A stretch of DNA of 7,298 nucleotides from an uncultured Pseudobdellovibrionaceae bacterium (GCA_937900305.1 CALCCV010000294.1:1-7298); one strand, 5' to 3'. Shown: positions 1 through 6,784, counted from the first letter of the stretch. Notes: generated from the letters alone by a model not told the origin. Translations and numbers: made by a program.

Positions 1-1077
1 GGAATTGCACTTTCGTATCTCATCATTCGCGATCTAACGACCACCCTGAACACTGTCATTCGTCAACTATCAAGTTCCAACTCCGGCATTTCAGACGCCT
101 CAGAGAAAGGAGCCTCCTCCGCTGCCAAACTCAGCGAAGCATCCACCCAGCAGGCTGCAAGCTTGCAAGAAACCATGTCCGCCGTCGAAGAAATTTCAGC
201 GATGGTTAGCCAAAATGCAGAATCGGCAATGAAAGCTAAAACCGCCGTCGATCACAATCAATCCGTTTCGGAAGAAGGCAGTCTTAACGTCCGAGAAATG
301 CTGCGCGCCATTGGAGATATAAAGAGCACGAACGACGAAGTTCTCGTACAAATGGAAACGAGCAATGGCCAATTTTCCGAGATCGTAAAAATCATTTCAG
401 AGATTGGTGAAAAAACAAAAGTCATCAACGACATTGTTTTCCAAACAAAGCTGTTGTCTTTTAATGCATCGGTCGAAGCCGCCCGAGCCGGCGAACACGG
501 CAAAGGATTCGCGGTCGTCGCAGAGGAAGTTGGCAATTTGGCACAAATGAGTGGTTCTGCTGCAAAGGAGATCACCGACATGCTTTCGACCTCTACACAA
601 AAAGTGAATGACATCATTGCAAATTCCACCCGACGCCTTGAAGAGCTGATTGAAATCGGGCGGGAAAAAATTTCTTCTGGCCAAGGGACGGCTGAAAAAT
701 GCGAAGGAGCGCTCAGTCAAATCGCCGAAAACGCAAGAGAGGTTTCCATTATGGTCAATGACATCAGCTTAGCGTCTAAAGAACAGGCCCAGGGCATTAA
801 CGAAATCAATAAGGCGATTTCTCAGTTGAATTCAGTCACTCAACAAAACTCTGGTGTAGCCAATGAAAGCTCAGCCCAAGCCACCAATCTATTTTCAGAG
901 GCCTCTACCTTATCCGCAGCGATTACGCAACTTGTAGCCATCGTCAGCGGGGCAGCGGAAACCACCCCTCACGATCTCCGCACTCATTTAAATGAAACAA
1001 ACAATGTCGTAACGATTTCACCTCGGCATAGGGCGAGCGAAAGCCATCGGCAGGCCACACAGGTTGCCAAACTATAG
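1..1077 (+). CDS. Methyl-accepting chemotaxis protein, 3' part (5' end outside the window)
   Basis: Membrane chemoreceptor whose cytoplasmic coiled coil controls the CheA kinase through CheW. Frame 1 is open from the first base, giving 358 visible residues ending at TAG 1075-1077. The first ten residues (GIALSYLIIR) look like the end of a transmembrane helix and run straight into the helical bundle, with no HAMP domain between. The hairpin tip lies at about visible residues 145-181 and contains EAARAGEHGKGFAVVAEE, the hallmark of the MCP signalling domain. It differs from the usual tip in having QTKLLSFNAS instead of QTNLLALNAA, and EVGNLA instead of EVRxLA. Methylation-type Gln/Glu/Ala-rich helices flank the tip. 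No CheR-docking pentapeptide is seen at the C-terminus (ends QVAKL). The ligand-binding part is outside the window, so the signal sensed is unknown. The family call is firm. Confidence 0.95.
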   Translation, partial: GIALSYLIIRDLTTTLNTVIRQLSSSNSGISDASEKGASSAAKLSEASTQQAASLQETMSAVEEISAMVSQNAESAMKAKTAVDHNQSVSEEGSLNVREMLRAIGDIKSTNDEVLVQMETSNGQFSEIVKIISEIGEKTKVINDIVFQTKLLSFNASVEAARAGEHGKGFAVVAEEVGNLAQMSGSAAKEITDMLSTSTQKVNDIIANSTRRLEELIEIGREKISSGQGTAEKCEGALSQIAENAREVSIMVNDISLASKEQAQGINEINKAISQLNSVTQQNSGVANESSAQATNLFSEASTLSAAITQLVAIVSGAAETTPHDLRTHLNETNNVVTISPRHRASESHRQATQVAKL

Positions 1078-1176
1078 CGCCTAGACGGAACCTTTGAATT
1101 CTGCTGGACTGTTCAACATTCAACTTCAAGTGTAGTCTAAGGATTATTAATTCAACAATGTGACCTTGAGGCCAAC

Positions 1177-1896
1177 ATGTTTCGTCTGCTTGTTGTCGAA
1201 GACGCTCCAGACTTTCAATTGATGATCAAAAAATCCCTAAGTGATTATGTTATTACATGCTGTGAGAGCGCCGAAAAAGCTTCGATTCTTTTACGCAACG
1301 AACCCTTTGACCTTTTGGTCATTGATATCAATTTGCCGGGACGAAATGGATATTCTCTTGTATCTGAAGTCAGAGCCTCAAATTTCGGAAGCGAGTTACC
1401 TATCCTTTGCTTAACTGGCCGTAGCGATGTCACTGACAAGGTCATCGCCTTCAGCTTGGGCGCAGATGACTACATCACCAAGCCATTTGAACCCCTGGAA
1501 CTCAGGGCTAGGGTGGATGCAAAGCTTAAGCGGAACAAAAGGGATAAGTCCAAACTCGCATTGACCGTGGTTGGACATATCGAAATCGACCTCGAGCAAC
1601 ACAAGATCACCGTGGTTGAAAACAAAGTCCGTCGCGAGATTTCGCTGACTCCAATTGAGTTCAAGTTATTAACCTGTTTAAGCCGGCGTCCCGGCAATGT
1701 CTACACCCGGAATCAACTCCTCACCGCGGCCTGGGGAGACAAACATACGTCTTCAGATCGAGGCGTGGATGTGCACATATGCTCGTTGAGAAAAAAACTC
1801 GGTCGTTTCGGCTCCGACATCCAATCCATCACGGGCCTTGGTTATAAACTCGCTCCTGATTCATCCAGGCGTGCGGCCTGGGACAAGACCTCGTAA
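1177..1896 (+). CDS. OmpR/PhoB-family response regulator (receiver plus winged-helix)
   Basis: Two-component response regulator of 239 residues, normal for the family: phosphorylation of the receiver controls DNA binding at target promoters. Receiver, about residues 1-118: acidic pair E8/D9 in VVEDAPD, phospho-acceptor D50 in LLVIDINLPG, switch Thr T80, and invariant K102 in TKPF. Winged-helix domain, about residues 128-227: SLTPIEFKLL, the AAWG turn, the recognition-helix pattern DRGVDVHICSLRKKLG, and the C-terminal hairpin ITGLGYKL. The start is supported by GAGG at 1168-1171, five bases before ATG; the earlier ATG at 1158 runs straight into TGA. The gene lies 99 bases after the chemoreceptor on the same strand, so it may share a transcript or have its own promoter; no convincing -10/-35 was seen. 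No partner kinase is present, so it is an orphan within this window and its targets are unknown. Confidence 0.95.
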   Translation: MFRLLVVEDAPDFQLMIKKSLSDYVITCCESAEKASILLRNEPFDLLVIDINLPGRNGYSLVSEVRASNFGSELPILCLTGRSDVTDKVIAFSLGADDYITKPFEPLELRARVDAKLKRNKRDKSKLALTVVGHIEIDLEQHKITVVENKVRREISLTPIEFKLLTCLSRRPGNVYTRNQLLTAAWGDKHTSSDRGVDVHICSLRKKLGRFGSDIQSITGLGYKLAPDSSRRAAWDKTS

Positions 1897-1951
1897 GCTA
1901 TTATAAGATCCATCCCCTATGTGAGTCCGACCCAACTGGAGCTTCGATGGC

Positions 1952-1965
1952 GATTTGGCCAAATC
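1952..1965. repeat. 14-base perfect palindrome GATTTGGCCAAATC
   Basis: Perfect palindrome with no spacer, lying between the 3' ends of the convergent response regulator and ATPase genes. With no loop and no following T-run on the + strand it is a poor intrinsic terminator for the regulator gene. It could be a protein-binding site or chance. No role is assigned. Confidence 0.4.
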
Positions 1966-1974
1966 CATTGAATC

Positions 1975-2008
1975 AAAAAAACTTGTCCGGACGCTGCAAT
2001 TACAAGTT
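1975..2008 (-). terminator. Possible rho-independent terminator of the P-type ATPase gene
   Basis: Read on the - strand, directly after the ATPase stop codon: AACTTGT (2008-2002), a 15-base loop, ACAAGTT (1986-1980), then five more T (1979-1975). The 7-bp stem is AT-rich and the loop is long, so the structure is weak. The position and the T-run fit a terminator. A second AACTTG copy at 2017-2022, inside the gene end, could compete for the same arm. Confidence 0.4.
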
Positions 2009-2009
2009 C

Positions 2010-4424
2010 TCATGTAAACTTGCTTAGTTTTGTTGAAAGAAATCCTATCATAATCCCAATCCCGACTATCGCTAGAAAATATTGTGGAGCCGGCTGAATC
2101 AACGAAAAAAGTCGCGCAACTTGCGGAATGTATCCCAGTGTAAAAGCCAATGCGAATAGAACTAAACTCGCAATCCAAGAACGGCGGAAGGCTGATGCCT
2201 TTCGAACAGCCAGCACCACTCCCCCTGTTTCTGCCAGTAAAAGTCCGATATTACCTGTTACCAGCAACAGAACTGACAGACTCCGACGCATCTCTGGCGT
2301 TCCGGGAGCAAAGTAAAAAGCCGCCAGCGAAAAACCGGTTAGCACTGCCCCCCGCACGGAGGAAGACAAAATACCTACTCTGCTTATGAACGCTTTCTTT
2401 TTCCGCCCGATGCTCAACCCTGGTTCGTCAAAAACAAATGCCGAGACAGGATGGACGATGAGTTCCATCAGTACGATATGAATCGGCAGAAGAATTGGCG
2501 TTTCTAAGAAAAAGGCCTGAAAAAGCGCAAGACCCACGATAGGAACATGAAAGGCAATCAAGTAACCAAAACTTTGGCTCAAGCTCCTAAGAATTCTACG
2601 CCCCTCAAGAACAGCTGCGACGATGCCCCCAAAGTCATTCTTTAGCAGTACAATTTGAGCAGTTGACCTTGCGACATCTGTGGCCCGGTCCCCCATGCTA
2701 ATTCCAATATCAGCTAGTTTTATAGCAGGAGCGTCGTTGATTCCATCTCCTGTCATCGCCACAATGCTGCCATTTTCCTTAAGAACTTTTACGAGTTGGA
2801 GTTTCTGTTCAGGCTTAAGCCTTGCGAAAATAGCTCCTTTGGTGAAGGCTCGCGATTGCTCAGTGGGTGATAACAACTCAAGCTGAGGGCCGGTGAAAAG
2901 TTCATCGTGTTCGTGTGGCAAATGGATTTTATCAGCGATTGAATGCGCAGTCAGCATGTGATCACCAGTGAGCATTTTTATTTTAATTCCGTGCTCGACA
3001 CAGATTTTGACCGCGTCACTGACTCCCTCTCTTATGGGGTCGGTAAAGCTGAGAATCCCGATGAACTTAAGGGAAGTCTCATCGACAGATCTGACGCCGC
3101 TGAAGGCACCAGTTTTTGCGGCAAGTCCTAAAAGGCGTCTGCCAGATTCTGCCTCCTTGCCTGCTTGAGCGAGGATGCTCTCGCGGTCGCCTGGGGAGAC
3201 ATCACTGCGCTTGAGCACACCTTCGATGGCGCCTTTCATAGCCATGATCTGGCGTTTATCATATTTGTTTTGCCACACATGACTCATGTATTTTTCTTTG
3301 TTATCGAAGGGATAGTCGAACTCAAGATCCCAGTTCGTTTGCAAGTCCTCAGAAAATGAGTCGCTTTTGGATTTCACCCATTCAAGGATGGATGCTTCCA
3401 TAGCGTCAACGGCCCTTGGTTCACATGAAAAAATCAACGATTGCATTTCTACTTCTTCAGAGACGTGATTTTCGTTACATTTTAAAATTCTTTCAAGGCG
3501 GAATTTTCCCTCAGTCAGCGTTCCTGTTTTATCCGTACAAATTATATCTACGCTTCCCAGGCCCTCGACAGACGGGAGTGACTTGACGAGGACTCCTTTT
3601 TTCGAGAGGCGATAGGCAGCTAAGCTAAGGTACAAGGTAAAAACCAGAGGGAACTCTTCAGGGATTGCAGCCATTGCAAGCGTCAGTGCGGAGATCAAGC
3701 TCGATTCAAAACCTTGAGATGACAGAAGCCCTTTGACAAAAATAACAAGCGCCAGTCCAACAGCAATGAGAAATGCAATTTTGACGATTCTATTTATAGA
3801 CCTTAGGAGTGGACTTGTGACTGATTCAAATTCCTTCAGAACTTTAGCAATGGACCCAATTTGGGAAGAGATGCCTATCTTTTCCACTTCAACAATCCCA
3901 GTTCCCGTCAGGACTGTGGTTCCGGAAAGTGCGTCATCGCCGAGACTCTTTGCTACCGGCAACGATTCACCAGTGAGCGAGGACTCGTCGATAGTGAGGT
4001 TTGATGATTCGACCAATTTACCATCCGCTGGAATGGCTTGTCCTTCCTCTAAAACAAGAAGGTCGCCAGGAACTAAATTCCTTGTTGGGATTAAACTGGT
4101 TTTTCCTTCACGAAGAACCTGGCATGACATTTTTAGAGTCTTTTTTAAAGACCTCAGTGCAGTTTGAGAGCGAAGCTCCAATATGACATCTACACCAATG
4201 ATGGGCACATAAGCGATCATCAAGATGATCGCATCGTTGTGTTCACCTAGAAGCCAATAAATAAGACTCAAAGCAAGCAGCATCAGCCCCATGGGATCGC
4301 CAACTATTTTAAATAAATTCTTGATAAATCTAGAGGCTCGTCGGTCTTCAAATTCGTTAAAGCCATACTTCTGCAATTGGATTTCAACTTCTTGCTTTGT
4401 CAAACCTGTCGCGAGATTAGTCAT
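2010..4424 (-). CDS. P-type cation-transporting ATPase (P2-like, PEEFP type)
   Basis: Inner-membrane ATP-driven cation pump of 804 residues, complete. Domains in order: N-terminal cation-ATPase domain (about 5-40); M1/M2 (about 43-83); actuator domain with TGES 151-154; M3/M4 (about 213-270) with PEEFP 255-259; phosphorylation motif DKTGTLT with catalytic D298; a short nucleotide-binding domain with KGA 397-399; DPIR 462-465; TGD 486-488; TGDGINDAP 558-566; then M5-M10. All catalytic motifs are intact. Aligned by eye to the SERCA calcium pump, the ion-site positions read E256 (E309), H626 (N768), I629 (E771), E654 (N796) and H658 (D800). A calcium site is therefore not conserved, and the transported ion is unknown. 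There is no CPC motif or heavy-metal N-terminal domain, which argues against the P1B class. GGAAGGAG (4440-4433) lies eight bases before ATG. It is divergent from the triple-BON gene across 308 bases. Confidence 0.93.
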   Translation of the reverse strand: MTNLATGLTKQEVEIQLQKYGFNEFEDRRASRFIKNLFKIVGDPMGLMLLALSLIYWLLGEHNDAIILMIAYVPIIGVDVILELRSQTALRSLKKTLKMSCQVLREGKTSLIPTRNLVPGDLLVLEEGQAIPADGKLVESSNLTIDESSLTGESLPVAKSLGDDALSGTTVLTGTGIVEVEKIGISSQIGSIAKVLKEFESVTSPLLRSINRIVKIAFLIAVGLALVIFVKGLLSSQGFESSLISALTLAMAAIPEEFPLVFTLYLSLAAYRLSKKGVLVKSLPSVEGLGSVDIICTDKTGTLTEGKFRLERILKCNENHVSEEVEMQSLIFSCEPRAVDAMEASILEWVKSKSDSFSEDLQTNWDLEFDYPFDNKEKYMSHVWQNKYDKRQIMAMKGAIEGVLKRSDVSPGDRESILAQAGKEAESGRRLLGLAAKTGAFSGVRSVDETSLKFIGILSFTDPIREGVSDAVKICVEHGIKIKMLTGDHMLTAHSIADKIHLPHEHDELFTGPQLELLSPTEQSRAFTKGAIFARLKPEQKLQLVKVLKENGSIVAMTGDGINDAPAIKLADIGISMGDRATDVARSTAQIVLLKNDFGGIVAAVLEGRRILRSLSQSFGYLIAFHVPIVGLALFQAFFLETPILLPIHIVLMELIVHPVSAFVFDEPGLSIGRKKKAFISRVGILSSSVRGAVLTGFSLAAFYFAPGTPEMRRSLSVLLLVTGNIGLLLAETGGVVLAVRKASAFRRSWIASLVLFALAFTLGYIPQVARLFSLIQPAPQYFLAIVGIGIMIGFLSTKLSKFT

Positions 4425-4612
4425 TAAAAAAGCTCCTTCCGAAATTTGAACGATTGCTTTCTACTGCTACCAAAATTAACTGAACGAGCATTGCCAATGT
4501 CCAACTGGATGAAGAATGACTCCCATCACTTTTGAAAATGCAAAGTAGAGACCAGCCCATTTGAGGATAAATGAGCATTTTTGTTTTGAGCAAGACTTCT
4601 TGTCACTAGCTT

Positions 4613-4624
4613 TGACATTTTGTC
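4613..4624 (+). promoter_or_regulatory. Candidate operator: TGACATTTTGTC inverted repeat
   Basis: GACA-TTT-TGTC is an inverted repeat with 4-base arms, and the 12-base string TGACATTTTGTC recurs inverted at 6047-6058 upstream of the lipoprotein gene. It lies 108 bases before the BON start and 188 bases before the ATPase start, a reasonable place for a shared regulator site. It also overlaps a TTGACA hexamer that could be a -35 box. The role is inferred from position and recurrence only. Confidence 0.35.
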
Positions 4625-4695
4625 CTCAATATCGCGCCAAACTCCAAATCAATGCGGAATGAAATCGGCATTACAAATGCAATGCTTGAGTGGAG

Positions 4696-4718
4696 ATTGC
4701 GACAATGGAGTCGCGAAT
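4696..4718 (+). other. mRNA hairpin abutting the BON gene ribosome binding site
   Basis: ATTGCGAC (4696-4703) pairs with GTCGC-G-AAT (4710-4718), giving 8 pairs with one bulged G and a 6-base loop. It ends two bases before the AAGGAG at 4721. The upstream GCAAT at 4679-4683 could instead pair with ATTGC at 4696-4700, so two exclusive folds are possible. It could affect translation or mRNA stability, or be incidental. Confidence 0.4.
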
Positions 4719-4720
4719 TT

Positions 4721-4726
4721 AAGGAG
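4721..4726 (+). promoter_or_regulatory. Ribosome binding site AAGGAG that fixes the BON gene start
   Basis: AAGGAG sits six bases before ATG 4733. The upstream in-frame ATG at 4652 has no such site, so the shorter protein is preferred. Confidence 0.85.
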
Positions 4727-4732
4727 AACGGC

Positions 4733-5389
4733 ATGAAGACAGATTCGCAGTTACAAACAGATGTCATGCAAGAACTGACTTGGGATGCAAGTGTCACTCA
4801 TGAGCACATCGGTGTCGCAGTTTCAAAAGGCATCGTCACGCTCAGTGGCACTGTACCCACTTTTATCGAGAAATTTGCTGCTGAACGTGCGGCCCAAAGA
4901 GTTGCGGGTGTCAATGCTGTAGTAGAGAAAATTGAAGTGAAATTGCCCAGTGTCTATTCCCGTGACGATGAAGACATCGCAAAGGCCGTACTAAATCAGC
5001 TCAAATGGAGCGTTCAAGTGCCTGACAAAGATATCAAAATTGGTGTGGAGAATGGTTGGGTCACTCTCAACGGCGAAGTCAGCTGGGGTTTCCAGAAAAA
5101 TGCCGCTTACCAAGCTGTGCAACCTCTCACGGGTGTTCAGGGAGTTACGAACAATATTACTTTGAAAGAAAAGAAAATCGATACGGATAAAGTAAAACAA
5201 AAAATTGAGGAAGCACTAAAGCGTGAGGCCAAGAGAGAGGCCAATAAAATTGCTGTTCAAGTTTCAGGAAATAAAGTCACCCTTTCTGGTGACGTTCGCT
5301 CATTCTCGGAAATGGAAGATGCTAAATGGGCCGCTTGGAGTGCCCCAGGTGTTGTCTCCGTTGAAAACCGCATGCGCGTCACTCACTAA
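4733..5389 (+). CDS. Triple BON-domain protein
   Basis: A 218-residue protein made of three BON domains and little else: about residues 4-70, 79-145 and 151-217. Each shows the BON core (GIVTLSGTV, GWVTLNGEV and NKVTLSGDV) followed by a helix and a conserved Gly-Val turn (VAGVNAV, LTGVQGV and APGVVSV). BON domains occur in OsmY-like stress proteins and are thought to contact membranes or phospholipid. Unlike OsmY, no signal peptide is visible (it starts MKTDSQLQ), so it is probably cytoplasmic. The start is set by AAGGAG 4721-4726; a longer frame from 4652 would add 27 residues unlike the family. It is divergent from the cation ATPase, and a hairpin terminator follows at once, so it is probably a single-gene transcript. 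A general stress or envelope role is likely; the exact function is unknown. Confidence 0.9.
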   Translation: MKTDSQLQTDVMQELTWDASVTHEHIGVAVSKGIVTLSGTVPTFIEKFAAERAAQRVAGVNAVVEKIEVKLPSVYSRDDEDIAKAVLNQLKWSVQVPDKDIKIGVENGWVTLNGEVSWGFQKNAAYQAVQPLTGVQGVTNNITLKEKKIDTDKVKQKIEEALKREAKREANKIAVQVSGNKVTLSGDVRSFSEMEDAKWAAWSAPGVVSVENRMRVTH

Positions 5390-5398
5390 TGACTGTGT

Positions 5399-5434
5399 GT
5401 CGAAGAACGATCAGGAATGGTCGTCTTCGACTTT
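5399..5434 (+). terminator. Rho-independent terminator after the BON gene
   Basis: GTCGAAGA (5399-5406), a bulged A, and CGATC (5408-5412) pair with GGTCG (5419-5423) and TCTTCGAC (5424-5431): 13 pairs including one T-G, around a 6-base loop, starting 10 bases after the stop codon. Only three T follow (5432-5434), so the U-tract is short. I see nothing further in 5435-5577. Confidence 0.7.
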
Positions 5435-5577
5435 GCGCCTGGTCGGTTAATCCGAAATAGCGAACGAATGCTAAACGATCCGAGACCCAATTACGTCCAT
5501 TCCATTGCAACCACAAAATGCAGTCACATCCGGCCCGTATAAATTTCAATCATTTCGCAATTCGCTTCATTCGCTAT

Positions 5578-5889
5578 TCACTTTTTGGGTTTCATCATTT
5601 TTTTCATCATTTCCTGGCAGTGATCTTTTCCCATTTTTTCTTCGCAATGGGACATCATCTGGGCTTGGCAGGTTTTCATTTCTTTTCCGCCCCCGTGACA
5701 AGACTGCATAGACTTCATCATCTCGGGGTCCATCATTCCCATTCCCGAACCCATCATTGCATTGTGCGACATTGGCTCTGCCGTCTCAGCTTTTTCTACT
5801 GGAGCTGCGACCTTTTCTTCGCCGGCTGACTTAGACTGACATCCTAAAAGTAAGAAACCTAGACACAAAACGAGCACATCGATCTTCAT
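5578..5889 (-). CDS. Small Met/Cys/His-rich lipoprotein, putative metal binder
   Basis: 103 residues. The N-terminus is a lipoprotein signal peptide: a hydrophobic stretch, then the lipobox LLLGC with lipidated C17, followed by QSK. An acidic/Ala/Pro linker (about 18-39) leads to a C-terminal half (40-99) with 17 Met, the Cys residues C64, C74, C82 and C91, and His at H42, H65, H81 and H90; three of these His directly adjoin a Cys. Such Met/His/Cys density is typical of proteins that bind soft metals such as copper or silver. The Cys spacing (10, 8 and 9 residues) would also suit a disulfide-linked helical hairpin. AAGGAG at 5900-5895 lies five bases before ATG 5889. It is convergent with the BON gene and divergent from 6193. 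I recognise no named family; the location (periplasmic side of a membrane) is secure, and metal binding is inferred from composition. Confidence 0.85.
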   Translation of the reverse strand: MKIDVLVLCLGFLLLGCQSKSAGEEKVAAPVEKAETAEPMSHNAMMGSGMGMMDPEMMKSMQSCHGGGKEMKTCQAQMMSHCEEKMGKDHCQEMMKKMMKPKK

Positions 5890-6192
5890 GAAAACTCCTT
5901 GTAAATGAATCCATAACCACTGTCTTTGATTCTTTCCCTCCAGTACAGCAAAGGAGAGGCCACTTAAAAATCATTTCAATGTGAGACAAATTCGGCCGCA
6001 GCGCGCACTCAGAGGTCTGTAGATTCAAAGTTAAAATCACCTTTATGACAAAATGTCATGACGGCCTTGCCACTCTGTCACGAATCGATCACGGAGAACT
6101 GAATAGAAGGGTTCCTAGACTGGACTCGATTTTGCTTTGGCTTTGCATGCTCACAAACGAAATTTTCACAACAGAAACAGAAAGCAGGCCTC
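5890..6192. other. Divergent intergenic region between the lipoprotein and secreted-protein genes
   Basis: No gene is supported in these 303 bases; the short frames on the - strand overlap real genes out of frame and have no ribosome site. The region contains the lipoprotein ribosome site (5895-5900) and the 15-base palindrome at 6045-6059. No convincing -10/-35 pair was found on either strand. Confidence 0.65.
6045..6059. promoter_or_regulatory. Candidate operator: palindrome ATGACA-AAA-TGTCAT
   Basis: Perfect 6-base arms around AAA. Bases 6047-6058 are the exact reverse complement of the element at 4613-4624. It lies about 156 bases before the lipoprotein start (- strand) and 134 bases before the secreted-protein start (+ strand). 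It has the size and symmetry of a dimeric-regulator site; the regulator is unknown. Confidence 0.4.
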
Positions 6193-6765
6193 ATGATCAC
6201 TTTGCCTAAATTACCGACTCGAACAAATACGCATAAATCTTTAGCAATTCTATTGGGGCTGGGAGCAGGACTGCTATCCACAAACGTAGTTTTAGCTCAG
6301 CAGATAACTAAGCCATATGTAACTTGCAATGTGTTTTTAGAGTACAATCATCCACCGAGAACAAATTTGAATGTGGAAAGTGCGACGTTTGAGCAGTTTC
6401 AGCCGGTGTCCATTGAACCGCTCCTCATTCAGACTCCCGCCTCAGAAGGAGTCACCGCGCAAATATTTTCCCTGCCACTGACGACTTGCCGCGATGCTAA
6501 ACTCGAGCTTAGCTTTGTCAGCCGCGAACTCTTTGCACCCACGGGCGAGCCGCTCTTCTCTGGAAACGTGACTTACATTTTTTCAATGGAACACGACAAG
6601 ATTTTCACAAAAGGAACTCTGACAAATCACCGGACTGGTCAAACCGCGGCGAGTGAGTCTGAAAATGGAAAAATTGAACTCACACTTTTGAGTGAAGATC
6701 CCACTTCAATTTTAAGATGTGAATTTTTCGATGTGGAAGGAGGACCGAAAACAAAGAACCGATAA
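6193..6765 (+). CDS. Secreted protein of unknown function
   Basis: 190 residues that I do not recognise. The N-terminus is a Sec signal peptide: basic residues to K15, a hydrophobic core at about 17-33 (LAILLGLGAGLLSTNVV), and a likely cut after VLA at residue 35, leaving QQ at the mature end. The mature part is probably mostly beta-strand, with C45, C99 and C176: an odd number, so at most one disulfide plus a free Cys. No repeats, membrane segments or catalytic motifs are visible. ATG 6193 is the only usable start; codons upstream in frame offer no ATG. The ribosome site is weak (CAGG at 6185-6188). The next gene starts 81 bases downstream on the same strand and also encodes a secreted protein of similar style, so the two may be co-transcribed. 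A periplasmic or extracellular role is likely. Confidence 0.75.
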   Translation: MITLPKLPTRTNTHKSLAILLGLGAGLLSTNVVLAQQITKPYVTCNVFLEYNHPPRTNLNVESATFEQFQPVSIEPLLIQTPASEGVTAQIFSLPLTTCRDAKLELSFVSRELFAPTGEPLFSGNVTYIFSMEHDKIFTKGTLTNHRTGQTAASESENGKIELTLLSEDPTSILRCEFFDVEGGPKTKNR

Positions 6766-6784
6766 ATCACATCATTGCTTGAAT

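Larger units (their letters stand above)
4425..4732. other. Divergent intergenic region between the ATPase and BON genes
   Basis: No gene is supported here. An open frame continues upstream of the BON start to an ATG at 4652, but it has no ribosome site and no BON-like sequence. The region must hold the promoters for both genes, yet I found no convincing -10/-35 pair: TTGACA at 4612-4617 has no TATAAT-like box at normal spacing. It contains the ATPase ribosome site (4433-4440), the 12-base element at 4613-4624, the hairpin at 4696-4718, and the BON ribosome site at 4721-4726. Confidence 0.7.

Noticed and set aside
163..165. Internal TTG as the start of the chemoreceptor gene
   Set aside because: The frame is open to base 1 and the upstream residues continue the coiled coil and the transmembrane end, so this is an internal Leu codon.
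258..720. Two overlapping - strand frames opposite the chemoreceptor
   Set aside because: They are antisense to strongly conserved MCP coding sequence and show no recognisable protein features.
1119..1147. Promoter TTCAAC-17-GATTAT before the response regulator
   Set aside because: Spacing is right, but only three and four of six bases match consensus, too weak to call.
4612..4632. sigma70 promoter using TTGACA at 4612-4617
   Set aside because: No TATAAT-like box lies at 16-18 bases; CAATAT at 4627-4632 is only 9 bases away.
4652..4732. 27-residue N-terminal extension of the BON protein
   Set aside because: There is no ribosome site before 4652, while AAGGAG precedes ATG 4733 and the protein then begins like known BON proteins.
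5457..5577. Inverted ATAGCGAA/TTCGCTAT arms 105 bases apart
   Set aside because: Eight-base arms this far apart are expected by chance and suggest no hairpin or element boundary.
5505..5829. + strand frames rich in His and Phe opposite the lipoprotein
   Set aside because: The composition is what the reverse of Met/Lys codons gives, there is no ribosome site, and the - strand frame has a lipobox and AAGGAG.
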